This document shows, piece by piece, positions 57,757 through 64,000 of a stretch of DNA of 64,000 nt (positions are counted from its first letter, which is position 1; the number at the start of each line of letters is the position of its first letter). The notes under the pieces were generated by a model. It was not told where the DNA came from. It ran no database searches and saw only the letters and a list, made by a program, of their open reading frames with translations. A program made the translations under genes and the position numbers. The stretch lies in contig NZ_QJOW01000003.1 in NCBI RefSeq assembly GCF_009184545.1, positions 201,481 through 265,480 of the forward strand. The letters are read 5' to 3'. The stretch is from Halosegnis rubeus (GTDB lineage: Archaea > Halobacteriota > Halobacteria > Halobacteriales > Haloarculaceae).

Positions 57757-59052
57757 ATGGGTAGTCCACCAGAGATAGATTGGCTCACCGCCATGAGGTT
57801 AGAACTTGAACGGTATCGTGAAGAACGCGCCGAAGATACCGTTACTCTACATGATATATACGATTTTTCTGAATCCCGGCTGGCAAAACAGTTCCCCGAG
57901 AACGACCATGTGAGAGCCAAAATCAGACAGTTGCTACAGCGATTGCGCGACCATGGTGAGGTGGAATTTCTTGATGACGAGGGGACTTACCAAATCAGAG
58001 AGATTCAATTGAAAAATTCTACAGGCTTGTCTCTCCCTGTCGAAACAGATGACACAGGGGCTGTAGACACCCACACTCTCGGGCTGTATCTCATTCCGGT
58101 GAACGACGATTGGCGAGAGAGGTTTGAGAACTCGGTCGAAGAGCCGCACGACTTACATCAGTATGAGAACGTACCCCCACAAGTAGAAGGATTAGACCGG
58201 CTCCGGATTTGGGGGACGACCGAAACCGACGGCGACAAGAAACAATCGGCAATCGACCAAATGAGTCCTGATGATTGTCTTCTCTTCTACCACGCTGGCG
58301 AGTTCTTCGCTGGTGGTACTGTTGGTCGTACATTCGAGAACTCCGATGTTGGGGAACTGTTATGGAACAATCCCGAGAGCCGATACCTCTTCACGGTTGA
58401 AAATTTCACGCATAGCGTTTCCCCGATTAAGATAGTATGGGATATGGTAGGCTACGAAAGTCGGCAAGTCGTTCAAGGATTCACCCGTGTTGCGGACGAC
58501 CGTGTATCCAACATCCGCGAAGAGCATGGGTCGCTTGAATCCCTAATCCTCAAATCGGATAGCGGAGAGCCGTCACCGGAAGAGATTGAGGAAGAGAAAT
58601 CCGAGTTGACACAAGCGGTTGAGTCGGAACCAGAACTAACCGAAGACGATACAGAGTTCGTTGAGACACGTCGAAAAGCACGTGACAGCGCGTTTCGAGA
58701 ATTAGTCCGGGACGCCTACGACAACACCTGTGCCGTCTGTGGGAGTCAACGCGAGTCGCCTGACGGGAATCCCGAGGTAGAGGCGGCTCACATCTTCCCT
58801 CATTCAGAGGGCGGAAGCGACGACATTCGGAACGGCATTGCCCTGTGTAAGTTTCATCATTGGGCGTTCGATTCCGGGTGGCTGTCGTTCACCGACGACC
58901 ACGAAATTATCGTAGCCGAGGCCACCGACAAGAACGGCTACCACGAACTCAAGCAACTTGAGGGGCGGTGGTTACGACTTCCGGAAAACGAAGAGGCACA
59001 TCCCCATCCGATGTTTCTTGAGCAACATCGTGAAATTCAACAGTTCGACTGA
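57757..59052 (+). CDS. Winged-helix, EVE-like and HNH domain protein (candidate modification-dependent nuclease)
   Basis: A 431-aa protein of lower GC than its surroundings. Residues 1-85: winged-helix-like segment (VRAKIRQLLQRLRDHGEVEFL, GTYQI) like those that end some type II and IV restriction enzymes. Residues about 105-255: a strand-rich domain with YLIPVNDDW, RIWGTT, DDCLLFYHAGEFFAGGTVG and LFTVENFTHS, resembling EVE/PUA-fold modified-base readers. Residues 255-305 are an acidic linker. Residues 310-385: HNH_2-type nuclease with CAVCG (325-328), AAHIFPHSEGG (343-353) and CKFHHWAF (364-371). A reader plus nuclease suggests a type IV defence enzyme cutting modified DNA; the assignment of the middle domain is inferred. 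It stands beside the integrase remnant. Confidence 0.78.
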   Translation: MGSPPEIDWLTAMRLELERYREERAEDTVTLHDIYDFSESRLAKQFPENDHVRAKIRQLLQRLRDHGEVEFLDDEGTYQIREIQLKNSTGLSLPVETDDTGAVDTHTLGLYLIPVNDDWRERFENSVEEPHDLHQYENVPPQVEGLDRLRIWGTTETDGDKKQSAIDQMSPDDCLLFYHAGEFFAGGTVGRTFENSDVGELLWNNPESRYLFTVENFTHSVSPIKIVWDMVGYESRQVVQGFTRVADDRVSNIREEHGSLESLILKSDSGEPSPEEIEEEKSELTQAVESEPELTEDDTEFVETRRKARDSAFRELVRDAYDNTCAVCGSQRESPDGNPEVEAAHIFPHSEGGSDDIRNGIALCKFHHWAFDSGWLSFTDDHEIIVAEATDKNGYHELKQLEGRWLRLPENEEAHPHPMFLEQHREIQQFD

Positions 59053-59519
59053 TAATGGGTGCGAATCAACCGCTTAACGTCGATTCCAGCCAAGGTCGTC
59101 ATACCGACTCGCCGCCGCCCACAGCCGCGAGACGACCGCGAGAGAACAGTATGTTAGGATAGAGAGCGCACGGCCTTGTTCTCGAACTCGCTCAAGCTGT
59201 TAGAGAGCCTTCTACAAGTAGCGCCCCAATCCCCTCGATTAGTTAACGAGCGCTTGCACGCAGGCGTCACGCGTCTCTTATAGTTGTCGTGGTGAATGCT
59301 TTGCCTCAAGACTCGAAATTGGCACGCTGGGGGTGCTATACTCCGTAATTCTTCTCGGAATAGGGGAAGGACTGAAACGGCCACGGCACGCACAACGCAG
59401 TGAAGCGCCCGACGGTACAGGGGTGCGTGCTGTGGCCGGTTCAAATCTCGCGGGGAAACACGGTGATATAGGGTCGAATCCCTACGCCGTATTGCGAATC
59501 CAATCGGCGCCGAAAAGGA
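59053..59519. other. Intergenic region with large inverted repeat and tRNA-like fragments
   Basis: No gene is supported in 467 bases. A 16-bp stem, 59378-59393 with 59423-59438 (one G-U type difference), encloses a 29-base loop. Beyond it GGTTCAAATCTCG (about 59438) and AGGGTCGAATCCCT (about 59470) resemble T-arms, but neither has acceptor or anticodon arms to fit. A relic of inserted tRNA-associated DNA is likely. Confidence 0.5.
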
Positions 59520-59642
59520 ATGCCGCCTCCCCGATTTGAACGAAGGAAGACGGTCGCTCACTTCGTTCGCGCTGCGACTTCCAGGCTCAAATCGGCTCGG
59601 CGTTGCTTCTTCACTGCTCGCTACGCTCGCAGGTTCAGAATA
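59520..59642. repeat. tRNA-Phe 3'-end copy plus inverted copy (hairpin unit)
   Basis: Bases 59520-59542 repeat exactly the 23 bases 59642-59664 of tRNA-Phe and its 3' flank. Positions 59531-59539 (CCGATTTGA) pair with 59587-59595 (TCAAATCGG), and 59545-59549 (GGAAG) with 59578-59582 (CTTCC), giving a hairpin 59522-59602 with a loop rich in TCGC/TTCG. The right arm is therefore also complementary to the tRNA's own T-arm. It lies in the 3' flank of the tRNA; the segment between the direct repeats is about 122 bp. Confidence 0.8.
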
Positions 59643-59716
59643 TGCCGCCTCCCCGATTTGAACGGGGGACAGCTCGATCTTCAGTCGAGTGCTCTCCCAG
59701 TCTGAGCTAAGGCGGC
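59643..59716 (-). tRNA. tRNA-Phe (anticodon GAA)
   Basis: The minus strand starts GCCGCCT at 59716 and pairs with AGGCGGC; discriminator A (59643). The anticodon stem CTCGA/TCGAG encloses CTGAAGA giving GAA, and the T-arm has GTTCAAATC. TTTTTCACG read on the minus strand around 59745 may be its promoter. Its 3' flank has the direct and inverted copy unit. Confidence 0.94.
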
Positions 59717-60046
59717 TCAACTCGAACGACACGACGGGCGTGAAAAAGCGTTTCCATCCGCGATAGAATCGCTGTGGGCAAGCCGGTCGACCGAGCAACC
59801 GAGGCGGTGGCCTACCGCGCCGCGCGCCCCAGCGCGCGTGTGCAGTCTGGGGAAGGGTTGGGAGAGCGGTCGAAGACCGCGGACCAGCGGGCGGGAGCGA
59901 AGCGATACGCGAGCGCGCGGTGCGGTTGCGGTGCTGTTCCCTAGACCAAGCAACGAGAGTGGTGCTGTCGCTGTTGAAATCAGAGCAAACAGTGTGGTGC
60001 TGTGTCCTGAGCCAAGTAACGAGAGTGGCGTTGTCGAAGACAACGG
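59717..60046. other. Intergenic region between tRNA-Phe and the tRNA-Val unit
   Basis: Contains the tRNA-Phe promoter side, the dispersed-repeat copy 2 (59795-59961), and two near-duplicate motifs, ACCAAGCAACGAGAGTGGTG (59945-59964) and GCCAAGTAACGAGAGTGGCG (60011-60030). All frames are open, but none looks coding. Confidence 0.65.
59795..59961 (+). repeat. Dispersed noncoding repeat, copy 2
   Basis: This copy matches the reverse complement of 43555-43719 along its length, with blocks such as GGCGGTGGCCTACCGC, GGGTTGGGAGAGCGGTCG, AGACCGCGG and CCAAGCAACGAGAGTG. The two copies are about 16 kb apart and inverted, so recombination between them could invert the interval. No target duplications seen. 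Confidence 0.75.
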
Positions 60047-60184
60047 GGTCCGGGCGGAATGTGAACCACGGGAAGACGTGCTCGCTGCGCTGCGCGCGTC
60101 TTCCCTGCTTCAATTCCGTCCGGCGCTTCGCACACGCGGTGCTGGCTCCTCACTCCGTTCGTCGCAGTCACCGCGAGAACTCAG
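60047..60184. repeat. tRNA-Val 3'-end copy plus inverted copy (hairpin unit)
   Basis: GGGTCCGGGCGGAAT at 60046-60060 followed by GTGAACCACG repeats, with a one-base insertion, the tRNA-Val 3' end at 60186-60209. Positions 60050-60060 pair with 60113-60123 (11 bp, one G-U type), and 60070-60078 (GGGAAGACG) pair with 60097-60105, giving a long hairpin. The right arm 60109-60123 is complementary to tRNA-Val 60190-60204 at 14 of 15 bases, the other being G-U compatible. Same architecture as at tRNA-Phe, but with a different sequence. Confidence 0.82.
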
Positions 60185-60256
60185 TGGGTCCGGGCGGAAT
60201 TGAACCACCGATCTCCTCCTTGTAAGGGAGGCGTCATACCACTAGACCACGAACCC
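60185..60256 (-). tRNA. tRNA-Val (anticodon UAC)
   Basis: The minus strand reads GGGTTCG (60256-60250) and pairs with CGGACCC (60192-60186) with one T-G; discriminator A. Anticodon stem CCTCC/GGAGG encloses CTTACAA, giving TAC; T-arm GGTGG-TTCAATT-CCGCC. CCA is not encoded. The 3' flank carries the hairpin unit. Confidence 0.94.
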
Positions 60257-60343
60257 GCTATCTGACGGAAATCGACCCGCGCGAATAGGCCTTGCGTTCA
60301 CCGGCGGCGGAACGCTTAGCCTCCTTCGTTCCCACCTCCGGAT

Positions 60344-60913
60344 ATGAATCGCCGACAGATTCTCCCCGCGCTCGGGCTCCTCCTCGCGCTGGCGGTCGTC
60401 GGCTATGCCGCCGGGCTGTTCACCCCGCTTCTGACGACCGGTGGCTACCAGCCCGTCGCCGGCCCGACAGCCACGCCGGCGGACGACTCGACGGCGACGA
60501 GCACCCCGTACGCGGACGGGTACGCGCGCACGCCGGTCACCGTCCGCGACGGCGAGACGAACGCCACGCTCGGGTCGGTCAGAGTGGCGGTCGCGGAGAC
60601 GCGCGACCAAAAAATCACCGGGCTATCGAAAACAGCGTCACTCCCCGAAGACAGGGGGATGTTGTTCCCGTACAACGCTCCCGCTGACCGAACCTACGTC
60701 ATGCGCGGGATGGACTTCGGTATCGACATCATCTACATCGACAGCGACGGGCGAATCACGACGATTCATCACGCGCCCGAACCGCCCGACGGCGAGGACG
60801 GCGAGCAGTACGAGTACCCCGGTTACGGCCAGTACGTCCTCGAAGTGAACTACGAGTGGACGACGCGCCACGACGTGGCGGAAGGCGACCGAGTCGACAT
60901 CGGTGAGTGGTAA
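60344..60913 (+). CDS. DUF192 protein with N-terminal membrane anchor
   Basis: A 189-aa protein. Residues 5-25 form a signal anchor (LPALGLLLALAVVGYAAGLF) with no lipobox Cys. A Thr/Ala/Asp-rich linker (about 38-60) precedes the DUF192 domain: VRVAVAETRDQKITGLS, RGMLFPY, RTYVMRGMDFGIDIIYID and YVLEVNYEW. The domain is therefore outside the cell. DUF192 proteins are uncharacterised; a fold near sugar-binding beta proteins is known. Nearest gene on the same strand is the ABC exporter 74 bp downstream. Confidence 0.86.
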   Translation: MNRRQILPALGLLLALAVVGYAAGLFTPLLTTGGYQPVAGPTATPADDSTATSTPYADGYARTPVTVRDGETNATLGSVRVAVAETRDQKITGLSKTASLPEDRGMLFPYNAPADRTYVMRGMDFGIDIIYIDSDGRITTIHHAPEPPDGEDGEQYEYPGYGQYVLEVNYEWTTRHDVAEGDRVDIGEW

Positions 60914-60987
60914 CGCCTCTCTATCAGTTTGCTTACCGAATCTGACTTTGGCGAACGCTTTTGCGCGCGAGTAGCCACGAACGTACA

Positions 60988-62925
60988 ATGGGAGTTTCTG
61001 CTGTCGAAGACGAAGACGACCCGTTCGAGGAACAACGGGAGAAGGCCGAGAATCCGATGCGGCGGCTCTTCTTGCAGTACGGTGCAGAGAAGAAGGTCGC
61101 GTTCGTGGTCGGTGTCTTCTCCAGTATCGTCGCCCGGGCGCTCGATCTCCTGCCGCCGATTCTGCTGGGCGTGGCCGTTGACGCCATCTTCGAGGCGCAG
61201 GGTGCGGGCGACCGAGAGTACTCGCTGTTTCTCGTCCCCGATGCGTGGATACCGGCGACGGAACAGGGACAACTCTACTTCACCGTCGGCATCATCGCCT
61301 TTGCGTTCTTCGGCGGTGCGGCCTTCCACTACTCGCGCAACTGGGGGTGGAACGCCTTCTCACAGCACATCCAACACCAGATTCGGACGGACACCTACGA
61401 CAAGATGCAGCGGCTCAACATGGACTTCTTCGCCGACAAGCAGACCGGCGAGATGATGTCCATCCTCTCAAACGACGTGAATCGCCTGGAGCGATTCTTG
61501 AACGACGGGATGAACTCCGCGTTCCGGCTCGGGGTCATGGTCGTCGGTATCGCGATCATCCTGCTCGCGGTCAACTGGCAGCTCGCGATGATCACGCTCG
61601 TCATCGTCCCGCTCATCGGCGTGTTCACCTACTACTTCATTAAGACCATCCAGCCGAAGTACGCCGACGTGCGCTCGTCGGTCGGGAAGGTGAACTCCCG
61701 GCTGGAGAACAACCTCGGCGGCATTCAGGTAATCAAGACCTCCAACACGGAGACGTTCGAGTCCGACCGAGTCGAGGACGTGTCACAGGGGTATTTCGAC
61801 GCCAACTGGGACGCGATTAGCACGCGGATCAAGTTCTTCCCCGGGCTGCGGATGCTCGCGGGCGTCGGCTTCGTGCTCACCTTCTTCATCGGCGGCCTGA
61901 TGGTGATCGGTGACGGCGTCGGCCCGTTCACCAGCGACCTCCAGGCCGGTGAGTTCGTCACCTTCATCCTCCTCTCACAGCGGTTCATCTGGCCGATGGC
62001 CCAGTTCGGACAGATTATCAACATGTACCAGCGCGCGTACGCCTCCTCCGCGCGCATCTTCGGGCTGATGGACGAACCCTCCCGCATCGTCGAGGACCCC
62101 GACGCCGACGAACTCGTCGTCTCCGACGGCGAGGTCGTCTACGACGACGTGTCCTTCGGCTACGACGACACCGAGACGATCGTCGAGGACGTGAGCTTCG
62201 AGGTCGACGGCGGGGACACGCTCGCGCTCGTCGGCCCGACCGGTGCGGGGAAATCCACGGTTCTCAAGCTCCTACTCCGGATGTACGACGTTGACGAGGG
62301 GTCGATTACCATCGACGGGAAGGACCTGCGCGACGTGACGATTCCGAGTCTCCGCCGGCAGGTCGGCTACGTCAGCCAGGACACGTTCATGTTCTACGGC
62401 ACGGTCGAGGAGAACATCTCCTACGGCACGTTCAACTCCGACCGCGAGTCCGTCGTCGAGGCCGCGAAGGCGGCCGAGGCTCACGAGTTCATCACGAACC
62501 TGCCGGAGGGGTACGACACCGAGGTCGGCGAACGGGGCGTAAAGCTCTCTGGCGGCCAGCGCCAGCGCATCTCTATCGCCCGCGCGATTCTCAAAGACCC
62601 CGAGATCCTCATCCTCGACGAGGCGACCTCCGACGTGGACACGGAGACGGAGATGCTCATCCAGCGGTCGGTCGACCGGCTGACTGCGGACCGGACGACG
62701 TTCTCCATCGCCCACCGGCTCTCGACGATTAAGGACGCGGACAAGATCATTGTGCTCGAAGACGGCCGAATCGTCGAGCGCGGGAGCCACGACGACCTCA
62801 TCGCCGAGGACGGACTGTACGCGCACCTGTGGGGCGTGCAGGCGGGCGAAATCGACGAACTCCCGGACGAGTTCATCGAGCGCGCCCAACAGCGCGACGC
62901 CAACCGCATCGAGGCCGGGGAGTAA
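60988..62925 (+). CDS. ABC exporter, fused membrane and ATPase domains
   Basis: A 645-aa half-transporter that dimerises. Residues about 40-330 are six helices of the ABC type IV exporter domain (FFADKQTGEMMSILSNDVNRLERF in pieces is the coupling region). The ATPase: Walker A GPTGAGKST, Q-loop YVSQDTFM, signature LSGGQRQRISIARAI, Walker B ILILDEATSDVD and switch His SIAHRLST. The substrate is unknown; lipid, drug or peptide export is possible. Start ATG 60988 (GVSAVEDEDDPFEEQREK). The C-terminus is acidic. Confidence 0.9.
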   Translation: MGVSAVEDEDDPFEEQREKAENPMRRLFLQYGAEKKVAFVVGVFSSIVARALDLLPPILLGVAVDAIFEAQGAGDREYSLFLVPDAWIPATEQGQLYFTVGIIAFAFFGGAAFHYSRNWGWNAFSQHIQHQIRTDTYDKMQRLNMDFFADKQTGEMMSILSNDVNRLERFLNDGMNSAFRLGVMVVGIAIILLAVNWQLAMITLVIVPLIGVFTYYFIKTIQPKYADVRSSVGKVNSRLENNLGGIQVIKTSNTETFESDRVEDVSQGYFDANWDAISTRIKFFPGLRMLAGVGFVLTFFIGGLMVIGDGVGPFTSDLQAGEFVTFILLSQRFIWPMAQFGQIINMYQRAYASSARIFGLMDEPSRIVEDPDADELVVSDGEVVYDDVSFGYDDTETIVEDVSFEVDGGDTLALVGPTGAGKSTVLKLLLRMYDVDEGSITIDGKDLRDVTIPSLRRQVGYVSQDTFMFYGTVEENISYGTFNSDRESVVEAAKAAEAHEFITNLPEGYDTEVGERGVKLSGGQRQRISIARAILKDPEILILDEATSDVDTETEMLIQRSVDRLTADRTTFSIAHRLSTIKDADKIIVLEDGRIVERGSHDDLIAEDGLYAHLWGVQAGEIDELPDEFIERAQQRDANRIEAGE

Positions 62926-62972
62926 CCCCGAAAAGCGGGATTTTAAGACACTCTCGCTCACTCTTGGATAGT

Positions 62973-63410
62973 ATGAGCGTCGAGCTACCGTTCGCTCCGG
63001 TAGATACCATCATTCGTCGGAACGCGGGAGAGCTTCGCGTGAGCGCCGAGGCGGCCGCCGAACTGGCCGCCCGTATTCAGGAACGCGGCGCGGCGCTGGC
63101 GACGACTGCCGCAGAGCACGCCACCGCCGACGGGCGCAAGACCCTGATGGTCGAGGACTTCGCGTTCGAGGCGTCGTCGGACCCCGAACTCGAACTCCCC
63201 ATCGCCCCCGTCGACCGCATCGCCCGACTCGATATCGACGACCGGTATCGCGTCTCGAAGGACGCCCGCGTCGCCCTCGCAGCCGAACTGGAGTCGTTTG
63301 CCGACACCGTCGCGGCGGCGGCCGCGGTGCTCACCCGCCACGCCGCACGCCGGACAGTCAAGGAGGCCGACGTGGCCACGTACTTCGAACTCCAGCCGTA
63401 CTACGGATGA
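62973..63410 (+). CDS. Doublet archaeal histone
   Basis: A 145-aa protein with two histone folds in tandem: [21 protein letters not shown] (residues 4-24) and later [23 protein letters not shown] (about 74-96), each followed by long central helices with Ala-rich sequence and a closing helix (TLMVEDF; TVKEADV). This is the haloarchaeal doublet histone, acidic overall, which may act more as a transcription factor than a packer in salt-in cells. The stop overlaps the histone deacetylase start (ATGA, 63407-63410). Confidence 0.94.
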   Translation: MSVELPFAPVDTIIRRNAGELRVSAEAAAELAARIQERGAALATTAAEHATADGRKTLMVEDFAFEASSDPELELPIAPVDRIARLDIDDRYRVSKDARVALAAELESFADTVAAAAAVLTRHAARRTVKEADVATYFELQPYYG

Positions 63411-64000
63411 GATTCGGCTACCGCGAGGTGTGTCTCCGCCACGACACCGGCGCTCGTCACCCCGAGAGCGCAGACCGGCTCCGGGCCATCAAGCGCGGAC
63501 TTTCGAAGGAGCACGGCGTCGCCTACGAGGAGGGACGCCTCGCCTCGGCCGAGGAGATTCTCGCCGTCCACGAGTCGAACTACGTCGACGAACTCGAACA
63601 GTTCTGTGCCGACGGCGGCGGCACGTGGGACGCCGACACCGTCGCGGTCGAGGCGAGTTGGGAGGCGGCCCGCGCCGCCGCCGGCCTCTCGCTGTGGGCA
63701 GGTGACGTTGCCCTCGACGGCGACGGCGGACGCGAGACGCCCTTCGCGGTCGGTCGCCCTCCCGGCCACCACGCCGAGGCCGACGACGCCATGGGATTTT
63801 GTCTCTTCAACAACGTCGCCGTCGCGGCCGCGGGCGCGCTCGAACGCGACGACGTGGACCGTGTCGCCGTCTTCGATTGGGACGTGCACCACGGCAACGG
63901 TACCCAACACATCTTCGAGGACGACCCCGACGTGTTCTACGTGTCGACCCACGAGCGCGGGCTGTTCCCCGGAACCGGCGACCTCCGCGAGACGGGCACC
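63407..64000 (+). CDS. Histone deacetylase-family protein, 3' end cut by the window
   Basis: At least 198 codons are visible. Class II-like zinc hydrolase: [16 protein letters not shown] (residues 18-33), catalytic HH in [19 protein letters not shown] (pieces, about 117-135), and Zn ligands in [13 protein letters not shown] (about 158-170). It removes acetyl groups from lysines or polyamines; in archaea targets such as Alba or histones are proposed. Overlap with the doublet histone gene by four bases means they are translated together. Confidence 0.93.
   Translation, partial: MRFGYREVCLRHDTGARHPESADRLRAIKRGLSKEHGVAYEEGRLASAEEILAVHESNYVDELEQFCADGGGTWDADTVAVEASWEAARAAAGLSLWAGDVALDGDGGRETPFAVGRPPGHHAEADDAMGFCLFNNVAVAAAGALERDDVDRVAVFDWDVHHGNGTQHIFEDDPDVFYVSTHERGLFPGTGDLRETGT

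Noticed and set aside
57757-59052. Nuclease considered as the missing catalytic part of a type I or II system
   Set aside because: No methyltransferase or specificity gene is nearby, so a stand-alone modification-dependent role fits better.
59430-59490. Possible additional tRNA gene
   Set aside because: T-arm-like sequences exist, but no acceptor pairing or anticodon arm can be fitted on either strand.
59053-59640. RNase P or SRP RNA gene
   Set aside because: The conserved core motifs of either RNA are absent; only an inverted repeat is seen.
59154-60113. A 319-codon minus-strand frame across tRNA-Phe
   Set aside because: It reads through a tRNA and the repeat region and has no recognisable domain; openness is due to base composition.

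Overview
The window is a GC-rich chromosomal segment from a haloarchaeon (class Halobacteria). Predicted proteins are strongly acidic. Genes have short or absent 5' leaders with TATA-like boxes, and many family members are archaeal or haloarchaeal (PurO, CDP-archaeol synthase, RPA with repeated OB folds, doublet histone, MptD, ArfB, siroheme-route haem genes). I cannot name the genus. No rRNA, CRISPR array or intact transposase is visible.

Layout. 1-5244: a truncated APH-like kinase, a HAD hydrolase, a squalene/phytoene synthase, a 5'-deleted aldehyde dehydrogenase and an FAD oxidoreductase. 5304-9589: tRNA-Gln with a neighbouring HNH gene, an AIR-synthase-like protein, purO, a phosphodiesterase and aspartate kinase. 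9674-15520: a KaiC-like protein, a large Fe-S membrane oxidoreductase, and the biotin uptake operon bioY-ecfA-ecfT behind a BirA-type operator. 15566-29674: core metabolism and transport (MATE, citrate synthase, PhoU/TrkA-C protein, upp, COG0523 GTPase, ArsA/Get3-like ATPase, CstA, MFS). 29723-38479: tetrapyrrole genes hemD, cobA, hemC, hemL and hemB, interleaved with proline dehydrogenase, carS and DedA. 38677-42900: nitrogen cluster amt-glnK-Lrp-like followed by a second amt fused in frame to a glnK domain. 42940-49618: pyrE, Azf-like sugar-phosphate dehydrogenase, enoyl-CoA hydratase, mptD, arfB and RPA. 49758-52267: tRNA-Arg carrying a decayed 2.4-kb integrated element with an integrase stub and an AT-rich GT87 glycosyltransferase. 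52388-57013: mostly conserved haloarchaeal genes. 57041-59052: a second decayed island (integrase C-terminus with a nonsense codon, and a winged-helix/EVE-like/HNH protein). 59520-60256: tRNA-Phe and tRNA-Val with unusual 3' flanks. 60344-64000: DUF192 protein, ABC exporter, and a doublet histone gene overlapping a histone deacetylase gene.

How the genes fit together. Biotin import (BioY plus ECF motor) is a single overlapping operon. HemB and HemL supply early tetrapyrrole steps, and the hemC-cobA-hemD operon leads to uroporphyrinogen III and siroheme, the precursor of haem in archaea. Ammonium uptake is paired with PII sensing twice, once as separate proteins and once as a fusion. Accessory DNA is concentrated at tRNA genes.

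Most unusual signals: (1) three of the four tRNA genes are followed by an inverted copy of their own T-arm, and two of these also by a second direct copy of the tRNA 3' end, giving host-matched hairpins; (2) a run of about eight different short hairpins, five with three-base loops, at 36397-36649; (3) the Amt-GlnK fusion with near-identical blocks shared with the adjacent glnK; (4) the WH-EVE-HNH candidate modification-dependent nuclease; (5) a 22-codon ORF coupled to amt.
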